A stretch of DNA of 64,000 nucleotides from Ceratotherium simum simum (GCF_000283155.1 NW_004454180.1:17914185-17978184), one strand, 5' to 3'. Counted from the stretch's first letter, positions 1-13,059 are shown. Notes: generated by a model not told the origin, from the sequence alone. Program-made: numbers and translations.

Positions 1-1986
1 GTAAGTGTATGACAGACAATTACATTCCATTTTTTAATTACATCTAATATAATACTATTTAAAGAAGTTCAATTTGGTTTTAATATGTTTCTATATTCCT
101 TTACACCCTCCTTTTCATTAACTATATACTTAATATTCATTCAACACTAGACAATCTCCTTGCTAGTAAAAACTGAAATTCAGTAACTAATCTAAAAATT
201 GCATTACAGTAATGGTCCATTAATATTCATGCTCACTAGGAATATTACTATCTCCTCAAAACAATCATTTTATAATTTAACTTGCTTTAAGAAAATTTCT
301 AAAATATACCTTAAAAATGATTATGTTGTTATTCAATCTCAAATTCAAGTAAAAAAAAAAAACATAACAAAAGAAAATGAATGCTAGGTTTTGATCAATT
401 GTTTCCCAGTAAACTGTTATTACCAAAGGGCAGAAATGATAATTACATGAAACCAGGTGGATCAGGTTAACTTCTGTGTTTATCAAATATACAGTAAACC
501 CAAATGGGGAGGTACAATTTCAGGTGGATTACCTTTCAAATGCTGCCCAGTATGGAACCATGGGCCTGTAATATAGAAGAGCATTATCTGTCGGACTTAT
601 AACACATACATCTTCTATATTGGCTGTAATTCATATATTTTACCCTAAGATATTTATTTCATCCATATTAAAAAGGAAAAGCAAAGCTGTTTTTGAATTC
701 TCCCCACTTATTTTCTACCCATCTTTGGCTGTCCACAGCTGCTCCTGTCTGAAACAGATGAAAGGCTGAGGCTGCTGACAGTGAAGGAAGGTTCACTGGC
801 AAGGGCTGTGCCCACACGGGAGACCCACCTGGCTGCTCTACAAGCATCTACAACAGGAGGCAGGGTAAGCATCTTCTTTTAGCCAAAAGAGATCCACTAA
901 GGAGGGAGAAAAAAATTAAGTGAAGTCTACTGTGTCTATTATGAAAAGCTCTTTGTAACAGCTAACAGAAATGTTTACAGCCAGAGAGGACATCTCAGAG
1001 ATCATCTCAGGCATGGCAAATTTGCCAATTTAAAAACAGCTTTAAGAAAAAAAAAAGCAGTATTTTGATATGAGGATCATCTATGAGAAAGGGAAGGGGA
1101 GAGATGGAGATGGCGAAAATATCTGTGGATAAAAAAAATCTTCTGTGCATAGAACAGAAGAGGATTTTTCTTCATAAAAATTTCAGAAATAGCTCCTTTA
1201 GATAATACAGAAAAAATCTTATTTAAACTGTTCTGCTTTAAAAAAAAAAATTCAGGCTTTACTTTGGCTAACCATAACACTAATGTTATAACAAACCAAA
1301 ACTTCTGTGTGCATTTCTTTTTATCTAAAAGTGAATATGTGACTTCATAATGCAATTAGATTCATTTTCAATAAAAAATACAATGTTACATAACTGTACA
1401 TACTATGAGTCGTGAACCTGAAAGCTTCATTATATTAAAGGAGCAACTAAAATATATTCCTTCAGACTCACTTAGGAAAAAAGAAAAAAGACAGAAAACT
1501 ATCCTTTATAAATAGATGGGAAAATGTTACAGCATTCTGAATTTTATGACAAATTTACTCAATAAAAATTTTTAAAATAATTGTATTCATGAGAATACAT
1601 AGCCAAAATTCAATCAAATTTAGAAAGTGGGTTCTGATTAATGGATCCAGTATGGAGGAGGACCGGAAAGAACTTAAGTACATTAGGAGGAAAATGCTGG
1701 TTTCTAGAGCTCATTCGGCACAGACAGCACACAGAGAGGACGGAAGCAGCTGAATCAAGCTGCCACCCTCACTTCTGCAGTATAGTCAGTTAGGCCTTTT
1801 TCATCCAACCACACCCAGTAGTACTCTCATACAATCACTCTACCTTCTGGTGATTTTAATACAAAATATCTCATATTCAAGACATGGCGAATACCCAAAT
1901 TACCAAGTTCACCTTCCTCCCACCCCCTATCTCTGCCACCTACTAATTCTCTGTCCAAAAAAAGTACTTCAACATTAAAGACCACT
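1..1986. other. AUH intron 6, no recognised element
   Basis: AT-rich intronic sequence with short poly-A tracts near 350, 1050 and 1240. I recognise no gene, RNA or repeat family. The stretch 760-870 is more GC-rich but has no supported exon. Confidence 0.5.
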
Positions 1987-1987
1987 G

Positions 1988-2436
1988 TGTTAGTTTCCCA
2001 TAGCTTCTGTAATAAATTACCACAAACTTGGTGGCTTAAAACAATAGAAATTTATTCTCCCATAGTTCTGGAGGCCAGAAGTCCAAAATCTAGATGGTGG
2101 CAGGGTTGGGTTCCTGCTGGAGACTCTGAGGAAGAATGTCCTAGTTTCTGGTGGCTAACGGCAATCCTAGGCCTTCCTTGACTTGTAAACGCAGCTCTCC
2201 AATCTCTGTCTTCATCTTCACATGGCCTTTTCCTGGCTGTTTCTCCTCTTCTGTCTGAGTCTTCTCTTCTTATAAGCACACTTGTCATTGGATTTAAGGT
2301 TCATTCAGATAATCCAGGATGATCTCATCTCAAGATCCTTAACTTAATTACATCTGCAAAGACCCTTTTTCCAAATAAGGTCACACTGACAGGTTCCAGA
2401 TTGACATAACTTTTGGGGGGCCACCAGTCAACTACA
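1988..2436 (-). mobile_element. ERVL-MaLR LTR (MLT1/MST type)
   Basis: Read on the minus strand this is the familiar mammalian MaLR LTR: GACCTTATTTGGAAA near its start, then AAGGATCTTGAGATGAGATC, GGATTATC, CTTATAAG, and a 3' part reading GTTTTAAGCCACCAAGTTTG then CTAACACA. Termini are TGTAG and CTAACA. It is a solo LTR with no internal region beside it. The family is widespread in placental genomes and old. Confidence 0.85.
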
Positions 2437-3602
2437 GTCACTATCCTTCAGGATGAGTTATATCCTAATTACCAATAAATGATTACTTCTTACAAGAATT
2501 TCAAAAACATGTTATATCCTTTTCCCAAACCTTGTTTTACTTCACATATTAGTTATCTGATAATTCTTTTCAACTGCATCCATTTTCCTATAAACCCTTC
2601 TTTTAGTGTTTTCATTAATCACTGTGAAAAAGGTTGGCATGGTAGAACAGGTAGACATTAAATGCTTTTACCTACAAGAATAGCATTTTCATGGATTACC
2701 AAAGTAGAAAACTTAGTGAGTCTTATACACTGATCTGAGTGGTCTTCAGTTTCACTGAACAATGTTTTAATTTCTACCTATACACTCTAATCAGGACAAA
2801 TACTCTTATGACAAGGTTAAACATACAATTTTAACCTATTCAGGTACAAACATACCTGAAGTGTTCAAACACTGCCTTTATGTTACTGTTATTTCCTTCA
2901 TACACTAATTTGCTATCAACATGCACACCCTCAAACGAAGTCAACTTTTTGAAAGAACGACTTCACAAAATGGAATTATCTCCAAATTCTCTACATCAAA
3001 CAAAAGAACAAAAATTTCAGATTTATTGGGTGATGCAAGATTTCATTACCAATGTTGGAAAACTGCCTTCTTAAACGGGTCTTCCAAAAGAAGCAGCTCA
3101 TCTATCTTTTTTGTAGTGACACAAGAAACACCACCATCTCTGCTCCAAATGCAGGCTACCCACTAACCCCGACCTTTGTCCTGCCGCACAGAAACACAAG
3201 ACAGCTGGCAGGAAGCCTGGGAAGCCCTGCCCACTCCTCTGCTGGGTCTGACTGTGTGCACGAAGCTCTCTGAGGGCATGCACATTTATACACCCACATA
3301 AAAGTTTCAAAACATTGGTGTAATCCTTCAAGAATAATGTGACTGGTACAATAATTTAAAAATTAAGAAATCACACAGAAAAGCACAGAAGACAGCACAA
3401 AAAGAAAGCAACAGCCAGCGTACCGGCCATCTTCACACACCTACATAAGCTAAAACAGCATATTTGGAATATGGACTTTCCTAGAGAAGCAAACAATACA
3501 GCATTAGTCTCTTTACCCAAAATGCTGCCTTTTCAATTACATCTTTGTATCTTATGCCCTGGTTAGGCGGAACAAATCAAGATGGGTGTGAACAATTCAT
3601 AC
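2437..3602. other. AUH intron 6, no recognised element
   Basis: Ordinary AT-rich intron sequence between the MaLR LTR and exon 6. Overlapping short open frames on both strands at 2880-3330 have no recognisable protein similarity and I treat them as chance. Confidence 0.45.
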
Positions 3603-3659
3603 CTCCACCAGGAATAATTGCCAACTTTGTTTCAACCAGGCCCATTTTTGCAGAGGAAG
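3603..3659 (-). CDS. AUH: AUH exon 6
   Basis: The exon has 57 nt: it completes the split alanine, gives SSAKMGLVETKLAIIPGG, and ends with one base of a further glycine codon. The glutamate in GLVETKLAIIPGG is at the position of the second catalytic glutamate, which with the one in exon 5 positions the water added across the double bond. The acceptor is CTTTTTAG and the donor GTATGA, a slightly weak donor. The next exon should begin with GTQRLPR and is not found between positions 1 and 3602, so intron 6 continues past the left edge of the window. Confidence 0.95.
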
Positions 3660-4640
3660 CTAAAAAGGAAGGAAGAAAATTAAGTAACATCCATATCATC
3701 AATTTCAAATAATAATGACTTGAAAAAGTTAGTAAAATAAGCTACAAATACTCTGTTTACTAATTAAATCTGTCACAAATCTTTTTAAAAATCACTTCAG
3801 AAGGCATTTGGTTATGGAAATATGTAAACATTCTAAATTATATATATTAAGAGATTCACACAACATGTTCTGTTAAAAATTGCTCAGCAGTGAATTAATT
3901 TTTGATGCAGAAAGACCAGGGTTGTAACTACATAATTTGATCTGATACTGCCAAGTCATGTTTGAAGGCTTAGATCCCATTAATTATTCAGGATGAGGAG
4001 AGAGGCTGTGTCTGACAAGTATGAATTCTTTAGCTGCCTGAATAGTCCTCCAGATCAAACAGCTTAATATATCATATCAGATATGGCAACTTTTCAAGAC
4101 CAAATCTCTAGTTACTTTTGACAAATGGTTTTACTGTTCTGACAGCTGGACAGGGTTCTTCTTCTTGTGTTTGTTTTCATGGCTACTTTAAAACATCTTA
4201 ATTATTTCTTTATTTGCATATCCAAATGTACTTGGACTACTTCCCATATCCTAATACCCAGAATCTGCATTCTTTCATAAATGGATTACATGTACCTTAG
4301 ATTTTCAATTTAAAACCCAGTGATTTCAGACAAGAGAACAGAGATCTAAAATAAAGTGGAAAGGGGAAAAAGTACACATGGACTAACAAATCCCAAGAAA
4401 CAGTCACCATAAAATTATTAAAAACAATTATATTGACTCCACTTTTAACAGGCAGCTCCATGAGAAGTGATAGTGGGAACCAGGGGAGGAACACTGAAAG
4501 TATTTGCTACCCGCTTTGCCCAGTCCTTGGTCCCAGAGCCCCTTCATGTCACCCCGAGGAGGGAGCAAGGACACAGCGCAGTGACCACACAGAAGATAGT
4601 GTCGAGGACAGCAGCGGCAGCATGCAGTGCTCTGGCAGGA
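3660..4640. other. AUH intron 5, left part, no recognised element
   Basis: Intron sequence downstream of exon 5 in the gene's direction. Nothing recognised apart from the MIR elements that follow. Confidence 0.45.
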
Positions 4641-4644
4641 TAAC

Positions 4645-4872
4645 AGGAGTGAGGGCTGCAACGCCAGACTGGGTAGGTTCAAATCTCGGCTCAGTCACTG
4701 ATTTAGGGCTTGTTACTTCACCTGTCTCAGCCCTAGCCTCCTCGAACACCACCAAGTACCCATCGCATGGGGCTGGTAGGCAGATTAAGTGAGTTAATAC
4801 ATGTCAAGTGCTTAGAACAGCGCTGGGCACCAGGTCAACACTCAGCACATGATTAGCACTAATTGTTTTCAT
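4645..4872 (+). mobile_element. MIR SINE
   Basis: A tRNA-like B box (GGTTCAAATC) and the conserved MIR core: GGCTTGTTACTTCACCTGTC, then TTAAGTGAGTTAATACATGT, and the tail motif GTGCTTAGAACAGCGCTGGG. MIRs are ancient mammalian SINEs, and the divergence here fits. A 119-codon open frame over it (4433-4792) is not a gene. Confidence 0.85.
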
Positions 4873-4959
4873 TATTATTTTCATAATCACTTCATCCAAT
4901 CCTCAGAAAACCATGCAAGAAGAAAGTGAATCTCAGAAAGATTAAGTTATTATTACTGT

Positions 4960-5135
4960 ACTAACAGTAATTAAGTGCTTGGACTAGGCACATGCCATAG
5001 ATTAACTCATTTATCTTCACAACAGCACTGTCATTTCCCCTCTTTCAGAGGAGGAAACTGATCTAAAAAGGGCAAGACCTAAGATTCAAATTCAGTTCTG
5101 TCTGACCCATTTCCTGTTCTCCTTTCCTACTGCTA
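4960..5135 (-). mobile_element. MIR SINE, antisense
   Basis: On the plus strand it reads like the reverse of a MIR: AATTAAGTGCTTGGACTAGG, then TTAACTCATTTATCTTCACA, and AGAGGAGGAAACTGA, matching the usual lowest-common MIR blocks. The ends are eroded. Confidence 0.7.
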
Positions 5136-5320
5136 AGACTGAACAAGAGACTATAAAAGACTGTTTTCTTAACTAGGAATTTTAAATACTTCATTAAGCC
5201 CAACAGGTGACTTTTTCCTAACCGTTCTACTCAACAACAGGAAAAGAATAAAATATTTGGAATCATCTGAAAACTAAGCACAAACCTCATTTTTAAAAAT
5301 TTATGTTTGTAATAGGATTA

Positions 5321-5443
<123 letters not shown>

Positions 5444-5609
5444 TTATGCTTCTTCAGTCAGATCATTACCTTACTATGTAATTTATTTTAGATTTTTTTC
5501 TGTGAACATATTTTTAAATGGGATATTGTATACAGAATTTTGTATCCCTTTTGCCTTTAACAAAATAAGCATTTCCTTCGTTATTCTTCAAAAACATGCA
5601 ATGATTGCA

Positions 5610-5819
5610 CAGTCGTGTGTTGCTTAACGATGGGGATACATTCTGAGAAATTTGTCGTTAGGCAATTTCATCATTGTGCAAACATCATAGAGTGTACTTA
5701 CACAAACCGAGATAGAGTAGCCAACTACACATCTAGGCTATATGGTACTAATCTTACGGGACCACCATCATATATGTGGTCTGTCATTGACCAAAACGTC
5801 ATTTTGTGGCACATGACTG
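5610..5819 (+). mobile_element. Tigger-like (TcMar) MITE
   Basis: A short non-autonomous DNA transposon with inverted ends CAGTCGTGTGTTGCTTAACG and (reverse of the right end) CAGTCATGTGCCACAAAATG. The interior contains CATAGAGTGTACTTACACAA and the block TCTAGGCTATATGGTACTAA. TA follows the right end, while the left flank has decayed to CA. Assignment to the Tigger/pogo group is from memory of the family. Five further copies occur in this window. Confidence 0.75.
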
Positions 5820-5822
5820 TAT

Positions 5823-6498
5823 AGTGTTCCATCATAAGTGTGTAATAAGATCTTTAAATGTTCCCATATTATGAAATACTTTCATAAATACTTTTTGTTG
5901 AATTAACAGAATCACAGTCCTGACTTTGCAATCTTAGAGTCTAAAGTCTTTTATGAAATGATTGGTTCATACAAATCTCAAGTTGAAATGACGGGTATAG
6001 TTGCAAAATTCATGATCCTTTACGGGTTACTTTGGTGCTAAGAATGACAGACTCTCATTCAAGGAAGTAATACGTCTACTCACACAAGATAGAAGCAGTC
6101 CAAGCGGTTGCTGGGGCTTCAACGCACTAGTTCTATCATTTAGTAATGACTACAACGACAGTAGCTAGAAAATGATCAGGCTCTATCAAATACCACACTT
6201 CAGAGGGAAGGGACTCAGAGAACTTGCCCAAAAGCATGACTGGGAAGCGGTTAGCCAGTCACAGAATGCAAAACCAAATTTTCTTGAGTCCAGAAACAGA
6301 ATAGTATTTCAATGAGACTTCTGAAATTACAAAATACAGATTTCATTTTTATAACTGGTTCAAACACTAACTGGTTAATTATTCTGTTAAGCAGAATCCT
6401 TCCCATTAATTTTATTTTTGACTATGGGAATGTGAAGCTAGGCTGGCCAACCTTAATATAGAAATAGAATGTGGATATTAAAAAGGTACCATCTCTTA
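5823..6498. other. AUH intron 4, no recognised element
   Basis: Intron sequence with no family I recognise. Confidence 0.4.
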
Positions 6499-6668
6499 AC
6501 TGTTCTCACCACAAAAAAGAATTAATAATCGTGTGATGTGACAGAAGTGTCAGCTAGTGTTACGGTGGTAATCATACTGCAATACGTAAATGTATCAAAT
6601 CAACACGCTGTACATCTTAAACTTATACAATGTTATATGTCAACTGTATCTCAATTGTAAAAAACAAG
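6499..6668 (+). mobile_element. L1 3' end fragment
   Basis: The block GGTGGTAATCATACTGCAAT, then ATGTATCAAATCAACACGCT, CTTAAACTTATACAATGTTA, TATGTCAACTGTATCTCAAT, followed by an A-rich tail, is the 3' end typical of a mammalian L1 group. The same tail recurs at 33344-33446. Confidence 0.65.
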
Positions 6669-6669
6669 T

Positions 6670-7225
6670 AAAATAAAAATGAATAAATAAATAAAGTAAA
6701 AAGGGACCATTCCTAAAAATCTCTCTCTTCTAGAGGTATTTCGATATGTGAAATTCCGCAGAGAAGTTCCTTCTTTGACCTCCTTTAAAATATACAAATT
6801 TGCTGAAGTACACTGAGTTTTATTTATACATGAAGGAACTTATCAGATTTATTCTAAAAGCAAAGTCTGAAAAGGCTGGGATGGAGCACATACAGATGCT
6901 GCCACCTGAAGCAAAAATGTTCCCGAGAGAGCAGGGACAGACGGGGCTTTGAAATGGGGCGTATTTCACTATTAGCTGCACATTTCGGGGGGCAATGGGG
7001 GCTTGAAACGGCAGGACCAATGCAATGGCGCTCCACGTAACGTGCTTTACAGCACGCCTAGTGAAAAATGAACAGACAGCTGTGTCAGTGTTTACAGTCA
7101 GGAGATGAGTTTAATGAAAAAATAATATCTAGTTAATTTTATCTGACAAAAGGAAAGAAAGAAAAGTCAATAAAGTAATATAACGGCAAGTTAATCTGAG
7201 TGGCTCCCAAGGTCATCTCAAGCCA
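6670..7225. other. AUH intron 4, no recognised element
   Basis: Unassigned intron sequence. Two overlapping 60-66-codon minus-strand frames at 6820-7036 have no recognisable similarity. Confidence 0.4.
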
Positions 7226-7229
7226 CTAC

Positions 7230-8690
7230 AAGTAAAATGGAATTACTTTGTTACCCAGCTCTCAATCTTCCTTTCTTTCTATGAACCTAGCTATAGAAAT
7301 TACTTACATGTTCCTAGACTCCTTCAATCTATTACTTCCCCAACCTCAAGTCTCTCCCATCAAAACCTTCCCTAGATCTCACTATGGCCTCAGCTCACCT
7401 CCATCTGAGACAAGCTTCTGGAGGAAGCAGAGTAAACGATGTCACTCCCTCCCACTCACCTCCACCTCACAGCTCTAGTCCCACTCCATGTCACCGAGAC
7501 TGTTCTTGTTCCACTTACCAGTGATGCTGTGATGTTGCCCCATAACCAATGGGCACTATCTGGTCCCTAGTGAACTTGCTGCTTCTGAAGATCAGACACA
7601 CTAATCCTGGACACTCCTCCTCCTTGAACTTCTCTCTTTATTTGCCTGCTGGGTCCCTCCCTCATCTTTCCTGCGTCTCTTTCTACCTCTGGTTATTTCT
7701 CAGACTTCTTCATTCTCAACAGAAGCTCTGTCCAAGAGGTCTCATTCCCATCCATAACTTTTACCACCTATAATAATAATGATATCTAAATCTCTATCTA
7801 AAACTCAAACTTCTCTCTAAACTGTATCTCTACAGCTTCCTGCCTGTTGGGCATCTCCGCTTAACTGCTTTATCATGTTCAAACCAACTTCTTGTCAATC
7901 CTTCTAGATTCTATTTCACATTTGGTAGGACCTCCACCCACCAAGTTACCCAAGACAGACACCAAGAAGTCATCCCAGATGTTCTCCTTTCCAATGCCCT
8001 TATATCCAATTGTTTTCTAACTCCTAACAGCACACAAATCTGCCAGTCCCCCTCCCTTTTCTACAGCCAGAGTTCTGGGTCCCCTCATTTCACACCAGTG
8101 GGAAGTCTCTAATTGACTTCTTTCACCTGTAATTTGCCTCTTCCAATACATCTTCCATATATCCTGTAGGATAATCTTTCTAATATGTACACATAATCAT
8201 GCTATTCCCCTATTTAAAATTGTACAAGGATTTATTCCACATTCAGAATAAAAATGGAGAAAACTTTTGGCACGGCACAGCAGGCACCCGATGAACTAAG
8301 TTCTGCCCACCTTCCCAATCTCTTCTCCAACCTCTGACACATACTCTGTGTTCCATCCCTAAACTACTTACAGCAGCTCTAGAAGTTATTCCCATTCATT
8401 CTTGTGTACAAGCTGCCCTTTGCCTGGAATGCCTAGCTGGCCCCTAACTGTCTTTCAAGGCACTGCTCATAAGTCCCTTCAATTATGATTCCCTGGCACC
8501 CCGTAATGCTTTCTATCACCATCATACTGCCCATTCTGAAATGAAGATTAACATCGCATCGATGCTGGTCAACAGCATCCTTCACACCACTCTGGAACAA
8601 ACTTCAAGGATTTTCACCGCCTCTTCTGTCTCTGTTACATTAAACCTAGTATTCTTCCTACTTTTCTTTTTGTTATTAATTTCTTTCACT
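7230..8690 (+). mobile_element. LINE2 (L2), long degraded copy
   Basis: Pyrimidine-rich sequence matching L2 order: a reverse-transcriptase-region part near 7500-7850 (CTCCGCTTAACTGC near its end), then TGTACAAGCTGCCCTTTGCC, TGGAATGCCTAGCTGG and TTTCAAGGCACTGCTCATAA in the 3' part near 8410-8480. L2 is ancient in mammals. No open frame survives. Confidence 0.7.
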
Positions 8691-9748
8691 TAATACTTTA
8701 AAGAAATAACATGAATATATGCAGCCCTATAGAGCTACAGAAAAGAAAAACTGCAGAGAGTTCCCAAGCCGAGAGAGCAATAGGAAGAGAGTGGGGTATT
8801 CTCTCCTTGCTGTGCGAAACACTGGTCAACAGGGAGAGCCGACTCTTCAGAAAGAGAGATAACGAAAGTGAAGGTAAAGGATCTCCAAAATCAAACCCAG
8901 GCCTGAAATACATGTACTACTGAGTTCTAGTTTCTGAAAATTCCAACCCATCATAAATAGAGGTTGTCTCATATTCCTTAGCTTTTTCCCTAAAAAATAG
9001 GAACAAACTTACATCATGTATATGGAAATGAGAGTTTTTCTTCACATCAAATTGTGCATTGAAAATGTAGACTAAATAGAAATATCGAGGGAATAAACTG
9101 ACTGTAAATTACACAAGTAATATTCCATAACTTCATAAGCCCTGCAGCGTAACAGAAAGCACACAGGAAGATTACAACTCCTGGCCACCTATAACGTTCT
9201 CAGTGCTGTACCGCAACACAAAGGGAACAAGGGCCTCAGAGAGAGCTGACAAGGCTCTGCTCTACATTTTTATTAGTTAATATTCTGAAATAAATATTGT
9301 ACTTAAAAATCACACAGCCAATAGAAAGTTAAAAAGTATCACTTTTTCAGAAGTATAAAATGTCATTAAAACAAAAAGATTTAATACACATAAAAAACAC
9401 AAATCAAATTGATTAATGAATATATACCCTTCCCCTTCATTGTGAGAAGTACTATAAACAAACATTATGTTGATACAGTGATGGGGGAGGTGCACGTTCA
9501 GTAGCAGGTTTCCGGTTCCATACAACTCGGAGTATGGGCTTTATATAACGCAGAGGTAGGAAATGAGGAGAAATAAGCAAATGCAAACATACTAACCCGG
9601 CAGATGAGGGGGCGGGGGAGGGGCTGAAATAATCACCTCACGCTCAAGTTTTCTAAATTCTGAACCTAGATATTATAACACTTTTCCCTAGATGCTTAGA
9701 CTTTTTGGAAGTAAGGAAAATTATTTTTAAATTTGATGGTTAAGAACT
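8691..9748. other. AUH intron 4, no recognised element
   Basis: No repeat recognised. The 8711-8923 stretch has short frames on both strands but no protein similarity that I can see. Confidence 0.4.
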
Positions 9749-9762
9749 TAAGAAGTTTTCTC

Positions 9763-9978
9763 GGGCCGGCCCCGTGGCTTAGTGGTTAAGTGCGCGCGCT
9801 CCACTGCAGGTGGTCCGGGTTCGGATCCCGGGCGTGCACCAACGCACCGCTTCTCCGGCCATGCTGAGGCCGTGTCCCACATACAGCAACTAGAAGGATG
9901 TGCAGCTATGACCTACAACTATCTATTGGGGCTTTAAGGGGAAAAAAATAAATAAATAAAATCTTTAAAAAAAAGAAA
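9763..9978 (+). mobile_element. ERE1 SINE with 13-bp target duplication
   Basis: Perissodactyl tRNA-derived SINE. The head GGGCCGGCCCCGTGGCTTAG includes an A box, and GGTTCGGATCC is the B box of the internal pol III promoter. The body ends CTATCTATTGGGGCTTTAAG and is followed by an A-rich tail. The target duplication AAGAAGTTTTCTC is seen at 9750-9762 and 9979-9991, so the insertion is complete and fairly young. It is antisense to AUH. Confidence 0.95.
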
Positions 9979-9991
9979 AAGAAGTTTTCTC

Positions 9992-11495
9992 AAGAGGATA
10001 AAAGTTTTTAACATTACAACGTATATGAAATATATAACACAAAATGACAAGAAATCTGGGGTCTTTATACAAAAAAGAACAAGGAAAATAGGATGTTAAC
10101 AACCTCGAGTCATTAAATAGGTAAACTACTTGCCACTTTCAAATATTAATATAAATTAGCATTATACAAAGCAGTTTATAAAATTTTTCCTACTAAAGAA
10201 TTATTTAAGTAAAACCGCTTAATTAGTATTCAATGAGTAATTAAATTTCAACCATTTTACAATATTATAAATCCTGAAGTTCTACACAATCCTAATTTCT
10301 CCCTGAAAGATGTTTTTCTTAGTAAATTTTTTTCAGGAAAATATGAGTCATATCAAAGCACATGCTAGTTTGATAGTTACCTAATATGCTTGTTTTTAAA
10401 TCTAGTATTTCCTCTACTTGGGAGCACTAAATAATCTTAGAGGAAACTCAATGAAACACACCTTTCAAAAGGCCGATTATCAGTTTCAAAGACCTGAGAA
10501 ATATCAAAATGGCAATTGTATAAGAGTGCGACTGAATGAGGCAGCAACTGCCAGGAGCAATGGCTGTTCCCACAGCCATAGGAAGAAATGATGACTCAGT
10601 ATGTTACACAACCAACAGGATCAGATACTATTTTGAGTTTAGTACCAGGAAACAAGCCAGGTATGACAAAGAAGATAATAATCCTTTGAAATGCTCCTAA
10701 AAATATAACTAAAGCAAACAATTAAAGTTTTGCTATTTTAAGAGAAAAATAAAGGAGCTAAAGGGAAAACTGCGGTCCACTTCAGTGTCCTGCAGGAGGA
10801 TGCCACTGTGAGGATAACTGCAGTCAGAAGGCCAGGAACGTGGGGACAAGGGAAGTCAGGGTCTACTTCCAGCTGTGAGATAGATACAACACATAATGCA
10901 GGTTCTCAGATATTTCTAGAAAAATATAAACAATTCAATTATTAAGGAAAAATGCTACCAGCAGTCATGATTTTTAAATTTGGTTTTTCTTAAAGAATAC
11001 TGTTCTTATACAAAACAGCAAAATCAAATATTTCAAAAGAAACGCCCATATAGTATACTGGAAGTCTGACTTTACTGAAATCATTCAAGAAGAACAGAAA
11101 TAAAATCAACATTAACTGAAAATTATAATAAATGCTTACTGATCCCTAATTTCAGCTAAAATTTCACCTTCAGCTTCATATACTCTCTCATATTCTCATC
11201 ATCAAGTTTCAAAGGAACCACAAAAACAAAATAAAACCACTCCTGCCCAAAGCCTGCAGGCTGGCTGCGTCCCGGCTCTCCTGCAGCCCAGCTAGGGCCG
11301 CTGAGAAAGGAGCCGGCCCGGACGCCAACAAACACACTCACCTCATCACACAGTGGGCTGGAGGCCTGCAAACAGGAGCGACGGTTCTCAGGAGTCAGGA
11401 GAGTGACCACTGTGCAATCTGAGAAAAGCTGCTAGAGTTTTCTAAGCCTACCACTTGTCCACCTGTATAGCTACCTATGGATCTAGCAAACACTA
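9992..11495. other. AUH intron 4, no recognised element
   Basis: AT-rich intron followed by a short GC-rich patch near 11240-11330. No repeat family, exon or RNA recognised. Confidence 0.45.
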
Positions 11496-11499
11496 GAGG

Positions 11500-11680
11500 G
11501 TGCTTAGCATGTGTGGCCACTGCTATAAGCACCTTACAAATATTTAAACCTCCTCCCAGCCTTATGACACCAGAACTATTATGACCTTTACTTTACAGAT
11601 AGGGACACTGGGCAGAGGAGTTGCTGTTACTTGCCTCCTGCAGCCACATTCAAGCACAGGTGGTCTGCCTCCAGACCTGG
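11500..11680 (-). mobile_element. MIR SINE, antisense (degraded)
   Basis: Plus-strand blocks GGTGCTTAGCATGTGTGG, ATAAGCACCTTACAAATATT, CTTTACTTTACAGATAGGGA and CACTGGGCAGAGGAGTTGC follow the order of a reversed MIR. Divergence is high. Confidence 0.6.
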
Positions 11681-12220
11681 CTCTGTGCTGGCTCTGTGCA
11701 CTGCTAATTCCTGGAGACCTAGAGCAACACCACAGTTCACTGGGTCCACATGGGGGAACCTCGGAAACCAGGTGCAAGGTGCCAGTCAGTTGACTGTAAT
11801 AGAGTGCTGACTTGAGTTTTCCCCGGGAACCCCCAGTACATGACTGTATAGGCATTTAAAGTAGGAAGGGCCAACACCAGAGCATCCCCTTCCTACCAAA
11901 ATTCCAAATCACGTAAAGCCTCCCTGGTGGAAATGCAGAGAGGAGACGCCGGTGAGGTTAAGCCCCCACACACTCCCACTCAGCAGCCTTATCTGGAAGA
12001 TTATAATAAATTTAACTGAGTAATGACTTCCACTGTCAACTGCTGATCCAGATGTAATAAAGCTCTTGGCACTTTAAACGCTTCTTGACTTGGCAAATGT
12101 AGTTATTTCCGTTTCTGATAAAAACATAATACTAGAAGTAGTTTACTTTTACCTGGTAGGGAAAAAATACGCCACTCCTGCCTTGCTTCATTAACTCTGA
12201 GGCTCTGTCTCCCTGCTATT
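11681..12220. other. AUH intron 4, no recognised element
   Basis: Unassigned intron. Opposed 70- and 97-codon frames around 11562-11855 have no known similarity. Confidence 0.4.
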
Positions 12221-12221
12221 C

Positions 12222-12366
12222 ACAGCGCAGTTTGTGGACCAGCAGCATCAGCATTACCTGGAAGCTTGTTAAAAGTGCAGAACCCCAGGCGCCACCTCAG
12301 ACCTACTGGACCAGGATCTACATTTTAACAAGATGCCCAGGTGAAGCTCTGGACACCTCAGCTAAT
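12222..12366 (+). mobile_element. MER5A-like hAT-Charlie element
   Basis: The blocks TGTGGACCAGCAGCATCAGC, ATTACCTGGAAGCTTGTTAA, CCTCAGACCTACTGGACCAG and ATTTTAACAAGATGCCCAGG match the MER5A non-autonomous DNA transposon. The left end is missing. Confidence 0.8.
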
Positions 12367-12449
12367 CCAGGGAACCTGACAATCTCACCATCCCACGGGA
12401 TAACGTGCTGCTCCACTACACTGACAGAGGAAGCAGGAGGAGCCTTAAC

Positions 12450-12960
12450 CCTTTGGGTAAGACTCGTAAATACAAAGGTAGTAACGACTTACACACAGAT
12501 ATCTGCAGCAGCTTTATGTGTAACTGCCCCAAACTGGACACAACCCAAATGTCATCATGCGGTACATCCATACAATGAAACACTAGTCAGCAATAAAAAG
12601 GAACCAACTACTGATTCACGCTAAACATCGATGAATCTCAAAAAACATACACTGACCGGAAGATGACATACAAAATACAGACATACTATGTTTCATTTAT
12701 GAAAAATTCTAAAAAATGGAAGCTAGTCTCAAGTGACAGAAAGCAGTTCAGTAGTTGTCTGGGGGCCAGGTGGGGGACAGGGAGGGGCAGGACAAAGGGA
12801 TTAACAAGGGCCATAAGGAAAATTCTGGGGATGATGGATATATTCATCAACTTGATTGTGGTGATGTTTGCACAAGTCAAAGTCACCACACAGTACCCTG
12901 TAATATGTATGATTTATTGTATGTCAATTATACCTCAACACTTGTTTTTAAAAATTATGA
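12450..12960 (+). mobile_element. L1 3' part, old
   Basis: ORF2-end and 3' UTR motifs in order: CAGATATCTGCAGCAGCTTT, AACCCAAATGTCATCATG, GGTACATCCATACAATGAAA, TGATGGATATATTCATCAAC, TTGTATGTCAATTATACCTC. The reading frame is fully broken. Confidence 0.8.
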
Positions 12961-13059
12961 CTTGATTAAAATGAAAATGATAAACCCAACAAAAGAAAGT
13001 ACACTAGTTTCCTGATCTTTTATGAACAGGGGTCAATTGAGAAATATAATTTAAAACTG

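Noticed and set aside
760..875. GC-richer stretch ending CAGGGTAAGC, resembling an exon with a donor site on the plus strand
   Set aside because: No coding similarity, wrong strand for AUH, and no convincing acceptor.
4433..4792. 119-codon plus-strand open frame
   Set aside because: Its second half is a MIR SINE; no protein motif.
9763..9840. tRNA gene candidates in the A/B-box heads
   Set aside because: These are SINE heads; the cloverleaf is not complete and a SINE body follows.
11562..11855. Opposed 97- and 70-codon frames
   Set aside because: No similarity, overlaps an antisense MIR. Frames of this length occur by chance in GC-richer DNA.
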